This document shows, piece by piece, positions 42,485-51,208 of a stretch of DNA of 64,000 bases. The DNA is taken from positions 62,001 to 126,000 of the forward strand of contig PHAA01000003.1 in assembly GCA_002840245.1 (NCBI GenBank). The letters are read 5' to 3'. A model generated the notes under the pieces. The model was not told where the DNA came from and made no database searches. It saw only the letters and a list, made by a program, of their open reading frames with translations. The position numbers were made by a program, and so were the translations under genes. How positions within the stretch are numbered: position 1 is the first letter of the stretch; each line of letters starts with the position of its first letter. Source of the stretch: Firmicutes bacterium HGW-Firmicutes-15 (lineage in GTDB: Bacteria; Bacillota; Syntrophomonadia; Syntrophomonadales; Syntrophomonadaceae).

Positions 42485-44587
42485 ATGTCAAACATAGCTC
42501 AGATTAGTGCTACTTTTTACGGAACTATGGCAGTCAAGGCAGATGGCACTTTGTGGGGTGCTGGTCAGAATTCTAATTATGAATTAGGGTTACCCACCAC
42601 CGCTAATTATAAAGTGCTGACCCAAATAGGTAGTGATACTAATTGGATAGCTGTAGCCTGCGGTTATTATCATTCCCTTGCAATCAAGAGTGATGGTTCC
42701 TTATGGGGATGTGGCAAAAACAATTATGGCCAACTAGGCCAAGGTGATATCATTGCTCGGACAGTCTTTACCCAAATAGGAACTAGTACGGATTGGGTTA
42801 GCATAGCCTGTGGAAATAGTCATAGTCTTGCAATAAAGTCCAATCATACACTGTGGGGATGTGGCTCAAATAGTTATTGCTCACTAGGATTAGGCAACAA
42901 CACTTCCCCAATAACCAGTCTTACCCAGATAGGAATTTGTACGGATTGGAAAACTATAGCGTGTGGACCATATCACAGCCTGGCTATAAAGACTGACCAA
43001 ACCTTATGGGGTACAGGTTATAATCGCAATGGAGAATTAGGCTTAAATGACCTTACTGATAGAAATGTTTTTACCCAAATAAATAGTGTTACTACTTGGA
43101 AAGTTGTACGAGGTGGAGCCTTCCATACCCTGGCCATAAAAATGGATGGCACTTTATGGGCTACTGGCCTCAATACTAGCGGCCAGTTAGGACAAGGCGA
43201 CCTCACTCTTCGCAAGGTTTTTACCCAAATAGGTACTGATACTAATAATTTATCAATATCAGCAAACGGTGATAAAAGTTTAGTAGTTAAGAGTGATGGT
43301 AGTTTATGGGGATGCGGACATAATAGTTATGGCTCACTAGGATTAGGCAATAATACTTCCCCAATAACCAGTCTCACCCAGGAATACACGACCGCTACCA
43401 ATTGGTTATTTGTTGTGAGTGGTATGTATCATACAATGGCTCTTAAAGCAGATGGTAGCCTACTGGGTACAGGTTATAATTCTAATGGGCAACTCAGCCG
43501 TAATAATGCCACTAGTATCAATAGATTTACTCAATCAATCATACCCGTTGTTTATCGAGTAAATTCATATATTAACCCCGTATATAGTTCTAATACAACT
43601 ACCCGGAAGAAATACCTGGCGATTATATCCTATCTGAATCCTATAAACACCAGCAACTCTACGAGTAAGATTCAAACCCTTTCGGTAAGTTCATATCTTA
43701 ATCAGATTGCTTCCAATGTTTCAGTAAGCAGAACCACACAGGTAACTCTATTTTCATATCTCAATCCTCTGGAAAGCAGTGTACATATCGACCGTAAATT
43801 ACACCTCACTGTAGCTAACTTTATGCGGCCGATATTCTCTTCCGCCACTAGTGGACGCAGCAAAATGTATGAACTGGAATCATATCTACGCAGCATCAAT
43901 ACCGACCTAGCTTTAAGTAAATCTCAGCACTCCGAGGTTATCACTTATTTCAATCCTATAGTTAGTTATACGCAGACTCAAATTGGGGTTCAGTATATTC
44001 TTAACAGCTACCTCCGGCCTATTGAATCTGCCATTGATGTAAGTAAAATTAGTACCCGGGAAATATCCCATTACTTAAATCCACTCTTTTGCGCCAATAC
44101 GATTCAGAAGAAGGCTCATTACAGCTCCAACTCTTTCCTGAACCCCATATTTAGCCTAAATCACATATACATTCCGGGAGTATTCCTTGATGTATCTTAC
44201 TTTGAAACCCTTGTAAAATTGCATTACTGCGGACCCTATGTAAATCTGCAATACAATGAAACAATTGTAACTCTTAGTTATAGAAAACCACCAGGAGGTG
44301 ATGAAATGCCCCTAGCAGGAAACACAGTAACTTTAACAGGTGAGTTCCTTACTCAAAATGGAGCACACGTAAGCGTCGACAATTTAAGTGTTCAGATTTA
44401 TAACGAAAAGAAACAGCTCATACTTTCAGATACCCAAGGTATTATCCAAGAATCTACGGGAACATACACCTATGATTACCTCATCCCTCAGGGATTGGGA
44501 CCTATGTATTTTGAATTCTCTGGATATTATGGAGATAAGTTTATGACTGGTAGAGCTGTTCTGGATAGAGAGTGGGTGCCGGTATGA
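42485..44587 (+). CDS. RCC1-propeller and 21-residue-repeat structural protein
   Basis: A 700-residue three-part protein. Residues 1-350 contain seven RCC1 repeats of about 50 residues (HSLAIKSDGSLWGCG and relatives), enough for one closed seven-bladed propeller. Residues 361-570 are ten tandem repeats of exactly 21 residues with core SYLNPI. Residues 571-607 are a linker and 608-700 a beta-rich domain that also has its own ribosome site and ATG. It sits between capsid-side genes and the head-tail connector, so it is probably a virion surface or neck-fibre protein that binds something. I know of no standard phage protein with this layout. Confidence 0.85.
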   Translation: MSNIAQISATFYGTMAVKADGTLWGAGQNSNYELGLPTTANYKVLTQIGSDTNWIAVACGYYHSLAIKSDGSLWGCGKNNYGQLGQGDIIARTVFTQIGTSTDWVSIACGNSHSLAIKSNHTLWGCGSNSYCSLGLGNNTSPITSLTQIGICTDWKTIACGPYHSLAIKTDQTLWGTGYNRNGELGLNDLTDRNVFTQINSVTTWKVVRGGAFHTLAIKMDGTLWATGLNTSGQLGQGDLTLRKVFTQIGTDTNNLSISANGDKSLVVKSDGSLWGCGHNSYGSLGLGNNTSPITSLTQEYTTATNWLFVVSGMYHTMALKADGSLLGTGYNSNGQLSRNNATSINRFTQSIIPVVYRVNSYINPVYSSNTTTRKKYLAIISYLNPINTSNSTSKIQTLSVSSYLNQIASNVSVSRTTQVTLFSYLNPLESSVHIDRKLHLTVANFMRPIFSSATSGRSKMYELESYLRSINTDLALSKSQHSEVITYFNPIVSYTQTQIGVQYILNSYLRPIESAIDVSKISTREISHYLNPLFCANTIQKKAHYSSNSFLNPIFSLNHIYIPGVFLDVSYFETLVKLHYCGPYVNLQYNETIVTLSYRKPPGGDEMPLAGNTVTLTGEFLTQNGAHVSVDNLSVQIYNEKKQLILSDTQGIIQESTGTYTYDYLIPQGLGPMYFEFSGYYGDKFMTGRAVLDREWVPV
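43565..44194 (+). repeat. Ten 63-bp coding repeats (21-residue period)
   Basis: Ten units in a row, all exactly 21 codons, start with SYINPV, SYLNPI, SYLNQI, SYLNPL, NFMRPI, SYLRSI, TYFNPI, SYLRPI, HYLNPL and SFLNPI. The remaining 15 positions vary, with Ser/Thr/Asn about position 8-10. DNA identity between units is low, so the repeat is old and kept by selection on protein structure. Confidence 0.92.
44306..44587 (+). CDS. Nested in-frame start: 93-residue C-terminal domain product
   Basis: AGGAGGTGAT at 44293-44302 is a full Shine-Dalgarno, followed after three bases by ATG 44306, in frame inside the 700-residue gene. It would yield the last 93 residues alone (MPLAGNTVTLTGEFLTQNGA onward), which has the look of a free-standing phage Ig-like protein. 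Either the domain is made in excess separately, or a once separate gene was fused to the repeat protein. Confidence 0.6.
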   Translation: MPLAGNTVTLTGEFLTQNGAHVSVDNLSVQIYNEKKQLILSDTQGIIQESTGTYTYDYLIPQGLGPMYFEFSGYYGDKFMTGRAVLDREWVPV

Positions 44588-44931
44588 TTTATGCCACCAA
44601 AGAACAACTGCTCCTCTATCTAGGTCTAACCGAAGCTGACCTACCCTCCGACATTGACAGAATACTAGCCCGGGCCTCCGAGACCATCGATTATTTCACC
44701 TCCAACCATATCACCAATCTCCATTACCAAATAGCTGAATCTGCTACTTGCGCTCAGGTAGAATATTGGCTGCAGATAGATGAAAGCATGGATATCATAG
44801 GCTCAGTTAAATCATTCTCCATGGGTAAATTCTCTATGGATTATGCCACAAGTATGCCAGTACTAGCACCTCGAGCCCGTCAGTTATTACTGCGGAGTGG
44901 TTTGATGTATAGAGGAGTGCGAATCATATGA
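44584..44931 (+). CDS. Head-tail connector (gp6-like adaptor)
   Basis: A 115-residue helical protein starting MIYATKEQLLLYLGLTEAD, with ILARASETIDYFTS. It fits the gp6/YqbG adaptor group that binds the portal. ATG 44584 overlaps the preceding stop as ATGA; an earlier in-frame start would overlap more. Next genes overlap by four bases, forming a tight connector cassette. Confidence 0.75.
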   Translation: MIYATKEQLLLYLGLTEADLPSDIDRILARASETIDYFTSNHITNLHYQIAESATCAQVEYWLQIDESMDIIGSVKSFSMGKFSMDYATSMPVLAPRARQLLLRSGLMYRGVRII

Positions 44932-45233
44932 GAATACCCAGCTTCCTTTTAAATCAGACTGCGGAGATAAACCTGCACAAGGGGTCCTCAGCCTACGGCG
45001 ATGTGTATGCGTCTAACCCTAACTATACCAAGGCATACCTAGAAAGCAGCAGTCGCATGATTAAAAGCCCTTCCGGCGATGACACTGTAGCCACCGCTAT
45101 TGCACTGGTTCCTTATGGTACCCAAATCACCTTAAATAGCCATTTCACCGTAGATAATCACACTTATACCGTAATTGGCATCATCCCCAATAAAGGCTTT
45201 ACTGGTTCTCATTTGGAAGTGGTTCTGCAATGA
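44928..45233 (+). CDS. Head closure / head-tail joining protein
   Basis: A 101-residue beta-rich protein (QTAEINLHKGSSAYGDVY, TYTVIGIIPNKGFTGSHLEV). Size, position and fold pattern fit SPP1 gp16-type head-closure proteins. It overlaps both neighbours by ATGA-type junctions. Confidence 0.7.
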   Translation: MRIPSFLLNQTAEINLHKGSSAYGDVYASNPNYTKAYLESSSRMIKSPSGDDTVATAIALVPYGTQITLNSHFTVDNHTYTVIGIIPNKGFTGSHLEVVLQ

Positions 45234-45565
45234 ATGACGGACTGAAATGGAATGGCACTAAAGTACTGAAAGCTGTAGAGAAAGCTGGCATCAGAGGTCA
45301 ATTAGCAGCAGCTGAAACCATCCTGGAAGTATCCAATCAACGGGTGCCATTAGACAAAGGTGAGTTACGGGATTCTGGTCATGTTACTCAGGGTGAACAT
45401 CAAACAGTAATATCTTATGACTGCCCATATGCAGTTAAATGGCATGAGACCCCGGCTCACTTTCAACATGGACGCAGAAACAAGTACCTGCAATCAGCAG
45501 TAGAAGATGAAGCACAGAATGCACTTAAGCAACTGGCTAAAGTTATAGACAAGGAACTGAGGTGA
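45230..45565 (+). CDS. HK97 gp10-like tail completion / minor capsid protein
   Basis: A 111-residue protein. VPLDKGELRDSGHVT and YAVKWHETPAHFQHGRRNKY match the gp10/minor capsid pattern (LDKG-LR-S and YA---H). It joins head and tail. GGTTCTGCAA precedes the ATG in the end of the upstream gene. Confidence 0.8.
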   Translation: MNDGLKWNGTKVLKAVEKAGIRGQLAAAETILEVSNQRVPLDKGELRDSGHVTQGEHQTVISYDCPYAVKWHETPAHFQHGRRNKYLQSAVEDEAQNALKQLAKVIDKELR

Positions 45566-45571
45566 TTACAT

Positions 45572-45994
45572 TTGACCCTGATAGAACAGATAGCCTATTA
45601 CCTGCATGAGAATAACATCGGCATCTTTGACCCTACCGGCGTCACTGGTAACATCTTTCTCGCTACTGTTCCTGATAAACCAGATCAATGTATAGCCATA
45701 TTCCCTGCCGGCGGCACTCAGTCAAATGGTAAGTTAGCCTATGACAATCCCAACATACAAATATGGATTAGAGGCTCCAACAACCCTATTACTGGCATGG
45801 TCAAGGCTCAAGATATCTATGACCTGCTGCATGGTTTTTATCAATCCAGGTTTTATCCGGATGGCAACTATATATTGGATTGCTTGGGACAACAATCAGC
45901 ACCTATCAGTATAGGTAAAGACTCACAGGGGAGATTCGAGTTCAGTCTAAACTTTAAGATTGAACATCAAAACATAAATAGGAGGAATTCATAA
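45572..45994 (+). CDS. Tail terminator / minor capsid protein
   Basis: A 140-residue protein: IAYYLHENNIGIF, NIFLATVPDKPDQCIAIFP and IQIWIRGSNN. It fits the tail-terminator group, the last connector before the tail tube gene. TTG 45572 is used, with GAGGTGAT five bases upstream. Confidence 0.72.
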   Translation: MTLIEQIAYYLHENNIGIFDPTGVTGNIFLATVPDKPDQCIAIFPAGGTQSNGKLAYDNPNIQIWIRGSNNPITGMVKAQDIYDLLHGFYQSRFYPDGNYILDCLGQQSAPISIGKDSQGRFEFSLNFKIEHQNINRRNS

Positions 45995-46687
45995 ATGCCA
46001 GAAATCAAAGTATTAGCCCGAGACATGAACGTTTTCATTAAGGTTGCTACTGTCTGGACCGAGATTAAGGAACTGAATACCGTAACCTTTGGTTCCAGCA
46101 AGAACGACGCTGACACCACAACTTTCACTGACGGAGGCTGGAATACTCACATCGTAACTAGTCGAGGCAGAACCTGCAAACTGGAAGGCTTCTATGTAAT
46201 CGATGAAGTTACCAAAGCCAGAAACCCTGGTCAAGCCGCAGTAGATGCACTTAACAATGCTATTGGCTATGCATCCCTGGGAGAATTCAAAGTAGTTTTC
46301 CCGGATGATACCAATAAGACATTCCTGGCCTCAGTTAATCTTATCGATTTGGGTGGAGGCAATGACGACGGACTACCTTGGGGCGCAGAGCTAACTGTAT
46401 CCGGAGAAGTAACTGACGGATCAGAGTCAGACGTTGTAGTTACCGGAGTCACCTTGAATAAGACTACTTCCACTCTGGCAGTAGGAGCGAATGAAACTTT
46501 GTTAGCCACGGTTGCACCAGTCAATGCTACTAATAAGAACGTTACCTTCATCTCTAGCAATCCGGCTAAGGCCACTGTAGACGGTGTAGGCAAAGTAGTC
46601 GCTGTAGCCGCAGGAGTTGTAACCATAACTGTTACCACAGATGAAGGCCACTTTACTGCTGACTGCGTGTACACTGTCACCGCATAG
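45995..46687 (+). CDS. Major tail tube protein with C-terminal Big_2 domain
   Basis: A 230-residue protein. Residues 1-145 are the tube domain (MPEIKVLARDMNVFIKV, TTFTDGGWNTHIVTSRGRTC, WGAELTVSGEV). Residues 150-230 are a bacterial Ig-like group 2 domain (VTGVTLNKTTSTLAVG, SSNPAKATVDGVGKVV, AAGVVTITVTT). Such add-on domains decorate the tube surface and may bind carbohydrate weakly. AGGAGGAATTC precedes the ATG. Confidence 0.87.
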   Translation: MPEIKVLARDMNVFIKVATVWTEIKELNTVTFGSSKNDADTTTFTDGGWNTHIVTSRGRTCKLEGFYVIDEVTKARNPGQAAVDALNNAIGYASLGEFKVVFPDDTNKTFLASVNLIDLGGGNDDGLPWGAELTVSGEVTDGSESDVVVTGVTLNKTTSTLAVGANETLLATVAPVNATNKNVTFISSNPAKATVDGVGKVVAVAAGVVTITVTTDEGHFTADCVYTVTA

Positions 46688-46760
46688 ATAAACCTCTAGT
46701 AACTTCAAGGTAGGATCATTTCTGATCCTACCTATTTTTATACCTGACCATAAAATGCAT

Positions 46761-46830
46761 AGGGGTCCGCGTTTCGAGCACCCCTTACACCTAAACACTT
46801 GTAAGGGTACCCCGTTTCAGGGTAGCCCTA
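46761..46830 (+). promoter_or_regulatory. Pair of GTTTC-loop hairpins before the tail chaperone gene
   Basis: AGGGGTCCGCGTTTCGAGCA plus CCCCT at 46761-46785 and TAAGGGTACCCCGTTTCAGG plus GTAGCCCTA at 46802-46830 form two imperfect hairpins with GTTTC in the loop, like the one after the capsid gene. CCTTACA/TGTAAGG between them gives an alternative pairing. Confidence 0.5.
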
Positions 46831-46856
46831 CAAACACCTATAAGGAGCGATTTCAC

Positions 46857-47425
46857 ATGAGGAAATACAAAGACTTCGACGCCCTGATTAAACAAAAGCA
46901 ACAGGAGCCCATCTCCATCAAACTATATGGCAAGCTCTACCAGATACCTGCTGCCTTCCCAGCTAACGCAGCCCTTACTATTACTCGCATGACTAAAGAA
47001 GATGCTAACCAGGAATTACAGATGGATCAGCTGGAGCTGATCCTTAATCTTATCTATGGCAAGGATGTTATTGCTGAATGGATGAGCCGGGGGATTACCG
47101 TTGATATCTTAACCGACATCTTAACCTGGACGGTAGCTCAGTACGGAGCAGAAGATACTGAAGATGACATAGTAAAAAACTCCCTAGCCCCAGTCGTAAA
47201 GGACTAGACCTACTCAGCTACTGGGGTGCTATCGAAGCTGACTTTCAACGAGAATACCAGATAGACCTGGAGTTAGCCATAGATAATATGAGCTGGCGCA
47301 AGTTCCTAATCTTACTCAAAGGGTTAAGTGCTGATTCAATTCTGGTACATTCTCTACAACATGAACAAAAGAAACCCATAGAAGACCCGGCAGAAATATC
47401 CCAAGCTGTGAACCGGGTCTGGTAA
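46857..47425 (+). CDS. Tail assembly chaperones G and G-T (programmed -1 frameshift)
   Basis: The zero frame, ATG 46857 to TAG 47207, gives a 116-residue G chaperone (DFDALIKQKQQEPISIKLYG). Near its end lies the slippery heptamer A-AAA-AAC. A -1 shift continues to 47425, adding YWGAIEADFQREYQID and NMSWRKFLILLKGL, a typical T domain. The fusion would bring tube protein and tape measure together. TAAGGAG precedes the ATG, ten bases upstream. The gene lies just before the tape measure gene, the universal siphovirus order. Confidence 0.88.
47174..47180 (+). promoter_or_regulatory. Slippery heptamer AAAAAAC for -1 frameshifting
   Basis: In the zero frame the codons are GTA-AAA-AAC, giving X-XXY-YYZ. 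The -1 frame is open for 82 codons beyond it. The stop of the zero frame is 25 bases downstream. Confidence 0.85.
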
Positions 47426-47441
47426 AGGCAGGTGACAACCA

Positions 47442-49397
47442 TTGGCAATTAGAGTAGGAGAACTATTCGCCCAACTCATGATGAACTCTGAAGGTTTCAA
47501 GAAGGGCCTGGATAAAGCGGAGAAAGCCCTGGATAACCTAGGTAAGAAATCGATTGAGATAGGTAAGAAAGCTAGCGCAGCCCTTACCGCTGCTGGAGTA
47601 GCCGCCGCAGGAGTCATTATTAAAAACTCCCTGGATGCTACCTCTGCTCAAGGTAAGTTAAAAGCCCAACTGGGTTTAACCAAACAAGAAGCTGACGAAC
47701 TAGGCAAAGTAGCCAAGGATGTATGGAAATCCGGCTGGGGAGAAAGCATTGCTGATGTAGATTCCGCTATCGTCAGTGTTCGCAATAACATGGGTAAAAT
47801 GTCTCCCCAAGATTTAGAAGCGATGACTAAAGCCGCCCTTATCTTAGGTGGTACCTTTGACCAAGATGTATCTGAAACCACCCGGGTTGCCGGGGTAATG
47901 ATGAAGAACTTTGGCATCACTGGTCAGCAATCCATGGATCTACTCACGGCTGGTTTTCAGAGGGGTGCAAATTCCTCGGATGACCTGCTGGATACATTTA
48001 CAGAATACTCGCCCAAGTTCAAAGCTTTAGGTCTTGATGCGGCAGATTCAATGAACATACTGATAGCTGGCATGAGCAATGGAGCCCGCAATACTGATGT
48101 TTTAGCTGATGCAGTTAAAGAGTTCAGCATCCGGGCTATAGATGGCTCCAAAACCACTGCTGACGGATATGAACTGGTAGGACTAAATGCTGACCAGATG
48201 GCGGCTGCTATTGCACAAGGCGGCCCTACTGCTAAGAAGGCTTTTCAACAAACCATAAGTGCTCTGGCCAGTATCAAAGACCCGGTTAAACAAAGCCTGG
48301 CTGGGGTAGCACTGTTTGGTACCAAGTGGGAAGACGTTGGCCCTCAAGCAATCCTGGCTATGGGTAATGCCGGAGATGCACTAGGTGACTTTGCTGACGC
48401 TACTGCTAAGGCTGGTAAGGATATCCAAGATAATAACCCGGCTATGCAATTAACCGCAGCCATGAGAGAGATGCAAACAGCGATAGAACCCATCTTAAAA
48501 CCCATAGCAGATCTATTAACCAATGTAGTGATTCCAGCTGTTAAAGCACTGGTAGCTACTTTTGTGGCTCTCCCTGCTCCAGTACAGAACATGCTTCTAG
48601 GAATAGCCGGGTTACTGGTAATCTTAGGACCGATATGCGTAGGGATAGGAATGTTTGTGAGTGGCCTGGGTGCATTATCCGGATTGTTACCAATATTGAC
48701 TGGGTTGTTATCTGTACTAGGTGCTGCGATTGCCTTTGTATGTAGCCCCATTGGTTTAGCTGTCGCGGCTATTGCTTTATTGGCTGCAGGTGCATATTAC
48801 GTCTATAAAAACTGGAGCACCCTCGGCCCTATGCTATCTAGGAGTATGTCCGGGATAACTGATAAGATAACCGGTCCATTTACTAGAGCCAAGAATGCTA
48901 TTATGAATACCTTGAACGACATCAAAGCTTTCATCGCCAACTTCAAATGGTCGGCCATCAGTTTACCCAGTATTAAAATGCCCTGGAGCAGCGATACCCC
49001 TACCACCCCAGGGACAGCCCCTACACAACCCGGCATAATGGATACCTTGAAGAACTCAGTGGGGTGGCATGCCAAGGGTGGAGTATTCACCGGCCCATCT
49101 CTGGTGGGTATAGGCGAGCAATTAGGTGTAAACGAAGCAGTAGTGCCTCTCAGCGGACAATACATGAAACCCTTTGCTCAACAGATAGCCAGTCTTATGG
49201 GTAGCAATAACAGCAACCGCAGCACTACTATCCATCACGAAGTTAATCTTAACAATGTACCGGCCGGTATTGACCAAGCAGATCTGAAGCGTGGCATCAT
49301 GAGTGCCTTGGGTTCTCCGGAAGTACGCCGGGAGCTTGATATTGTAAATTATAAGAACCGGTCCAGTAACGTTAGGCCGAAAGGAGCATTTGCATGA
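47442..49397 (+). CDS. Tail tape measure protein
   Basis: A 651-residue protein that sets tail length and is injected on infection. The N-terminus (LFAQLMMNSEGFKKGLDKAE) and central RVAGVMMKNFGITGQQSMDL, GANSSDDLLDTFTEY are typical of TP901-type tape measures; there is a hydrophobic stretch at about 370-460. Size suggests a tail of about 100 nm. Start is TTG 47442 after GGCAGGTGAC. Its end overlaps the Dit gene by ATGA. Confidence 0.92.
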   Translation: MAIRVGELFAQLMMNSEGFKKGLDKAEKALDNLGKKSIEIGKKASAALTAAGVAAAGVIIKNSLDATSAQGKLKAQLGLTKQEADELGKVAKDVWKSGWGESIADVDSAIVSVRNNMGKMSPQDLEAMTKAALILGGTFDQDVSETTRVAGVMMKNFGITGQQSMDLLTAGFQRGANSSDDLLDTFTEYSPKFKALGLDAADSMNILIAGMSNGARNTDVLADAVKEFSIRAIDGSKTTADGYELVGLNADQMAAAIAQGGPTAKKAFQQTISALASIKDPVKQSLAGVALFGTKWEDVGPQAILAMGNAGDALGDFADATAKAGKDIQDNNPAMQLTAAMREMQTAIEPILKPIADLLTNVVIPAVKALVATFVALPAPVQNMLLGIAGLLVILGPICVGIGMFVSGLGALSGLLPILTGLLSVLGAAIAFVCSPIGLAVAAIALLAAGAYYVYKNWSTLGPMLSRSMSGITDKITGPFTRAKNAIMNTLNDIKAFIANFKWSAISLPSIKMPWSSDTPTTPGTAPTQPGIMDTLKNSVGWHAKGGVFTGPSLVGIGEQLGVNEAVVPLSGQYMKPFAQQIASLMGSNNSNRSTTIHHEVNLNNVPAGIDQADLKRGIMSALGSPEVRRELDIVNYKNRSSNVRPKGAFA

Positions 49398-49771
49398 GTT
49401 ATATGATATTTAATAATAAATCTTCTACTGATGTTGACTTGGGAATCGTCAGCATAACCCGGGTAGATATAGAACTGCTGCCTGAGACCAAGGATATGCT
49501 CTTATCCATCCCGGGCAGGAATGGTGCTTATGATTTTGGCAGTACGTATGAACCCCGGAAGATAACCGTAACATTCATGGTCAAACAGAAACTACAATCA
49601 TATGTCACTGCTATTGCTGCTTGGTTAAGCACCACCACCGTCAAGACCCTATCTTTCTCGGATAATCCCAGTAAAGTATATATGGCCAGACCTACCGGAG
49701 CCGTAATCCCAACTTCTATGGGTTCCCTGCTGATATATGATGTGACATTCATCGTGCCATCGGAGGTGTAA
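49394..49771 (+). CDS. Distal tail protein (Dit), short form
   Basis: A 125-residue protein with PGRNGAYDFGSTYEPRKITV and ITVTFMVKQ, the N-terminal belt domain of Dit hub proteins. No galectin-like C-terminal domain is present, so it is a minimal Dit. Overlaps tape measure and is followed after three bases by Tal. Confidence 0.8.
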   Translation: MSYMIFNNKSSTDVDLGIVSITRVDIELLPETKDMLLSIPGRNGAYDFGSTYEPRKITVTFMVKQKLQSYVTAIAAWLSTTTVKTLSFSDNPSKVYMARPTGAVIPTSMGSLLIYDVTFIVPSEV

Positions 49772-49774
49772 TGT

Positions 49775-51193
49775 ATGGTCATAAAAGTATATCAAGATGT
49801 CCTAACCGCAACATTGAATGCGGATCTGGTTAGCAGCTGCATTGAAACTGAAGCCCTGGAAGGAGAAAGAACACTAACCTTCACCTATCCCAGTAATGCA
49901 CCTGAATCTCCAGCCTTGCGTGATGGATATTCAGTAATGATAGACCAAGTAGCTGGAGCTGAAGATGCATGGCAGGAATATGTTATCCGCAACGTAGCAC
50001 CACGCATAAATGATAGCGGACAGTTCTACGATGTCAGCTGTGAACATGCATATTATGACCTGGCTACTGAGCCGCTGGTTACAATTCTGCCCAATACCTA
50101 TACCGTAGAAAGTGTTCTGGATGTAGTTTTGGATGGCACCGGTTGGACAACCGGTAACTTTGATAATCTTGATGTCAAAGCTACTGATATTCCCAAGAAC
50201 AACCCCCTGGCTGCCCTGAGAATAGCTAACGACAAAGACCACTGGCCCGGAGAGTATTATTTCTCTTCTATTATAAGTGGCAATTCCGTTACCAGACGGG
50301 TAGATCTATTAACCCAAAGAGGACACAACCGGGGTAGAAGAATTGAATATGCCTACAATCTGGTGGATATAAGCATCGAGATTAATAAGACTAATGTTTT
50401 TACTGCTATGTACGGAGCAGGGTCTAGTGACCCCGATATTCCCAATGACACCGAAGACTTTGCAAATGTAGTATGGTCAATTGCCAATGGAGACCCAACT
50501 GATAAACCCCTGGGGCAAACCTGGGTAGGTGATGAAGCAGCCCGTTTACTCTATGGCAAGTACCGCATGACTACCGGGGAACGCAAACATCTCTTCGGAG
50601 TCTATGATGGCGGAGAATCAGATAAGGCCGCACTTCTACTGAACACCTGGAATGCCCTACAGACGACTAATAAACCTTTGGTGAACATTAGGGCTGCCTT
50701 AGCTAATCTTGCCTTGCTACCGGGCTTCAGCGACGAGCTTTTTAGCCTGGGTGACACCGTGACCGTTGATATCCCCAATATGGACGAGTTTACTACCCGC
50801 ATTATCAGGGTGGAGTGGGACCGGGTTAATTATATGCAGACCATGGTAGAGTTGGGTGGTTTTCAACCTACTGGATCAGGTCTATTTAGTAGTAATAATG
50901 CCAACGTAACCAGTGACAGTATAATAGATGCCTTAGGCTTTACTCCAGAGAACGCAGCTAATAAAGGTCAAGATAATGGCTATGCAGGTCTAAATGCTAA
51001 CGGTAAAGTTCCAGTTGACCAACTACCAGCTGATATAGGCATGGCTAACCACGGCAATGACTATCACACCTCCACTTTTATTACTGCTGCTGATGTACTT
51101 TCCAAAACCAATACCACTGAATATAACCCCACCACTGATTATCATCCCGCTACCAAGAAATATGTGGATGACCAATACGCCAAGTTTGGCTAA
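49775..51193 (+). CDS. Tail endopeptidase/tail spike (Tal-like)
   Basis: A 472-residue hub protein of the prophage endopeptidase tail family (LVSSCIETEALEGERTLTF, WQEYVIRNVAPR, DVSCEHAYYDLA, NNPLAALRIANDKDHW). About the last 90 residues resemble tail-fibre connectors (ALGFTPENAANKGQDNGYAG, NANGKVPVDQLP, YHPATKKYVDDQYAKFG). It forms the tail tip and links to a fibre. No peptidoglycan hydrolase domain is visible. Confidence 0.82.
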   Translation: MVIKVYQDVLTATLNADLVSSCIETEALEGERTLTFTYPSNAPESPALRDGYSVMIDQVAGAEDAWQEYVIRNVAPRINDSGQFYDVSCEHAYYDLATEPLVTILPNTYTVESVLDVVLDGTGWTTGNFDNLDVKATDIPKNNPLAALRIANDKDHWPGEYYFSSIISGNSVTRRVDLLTQRGHNRGRRIEYAYNLVDISIEINKTNVFTAMYGAGSSDPDIPNDTEDFANVVWSIANGDPTDKPLGQTWVGDEAARLLYGKYRMTTGERKHLFGVYDGGESDKAALLLNTWNALQTTNKPLVNIRAALANLALLPGFSDELFSLGDTVTVDIPNMDEFTTRIIRVEWDRVNYMQTMVELGGFQPTGSGLFSSNNANVTSDSIIDALGFTPENAANKGQDNGYAGLNANGKVPVDQLPADIGMANHGNDYHTSTFITAADVLSKTNTTEYNPTTDYHPATKKYVDDQYAKFG

Positions 51194-51208
51194 GAGGTGA
51201 ACTAAATA

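Noticed and set aside
43565-44194. CRISPR or DNA-level satellite from the 63-bp period
   Set aside because: The copies are diverged in DNA and conserved only in the translated frame, so the repeat is a protein feature.
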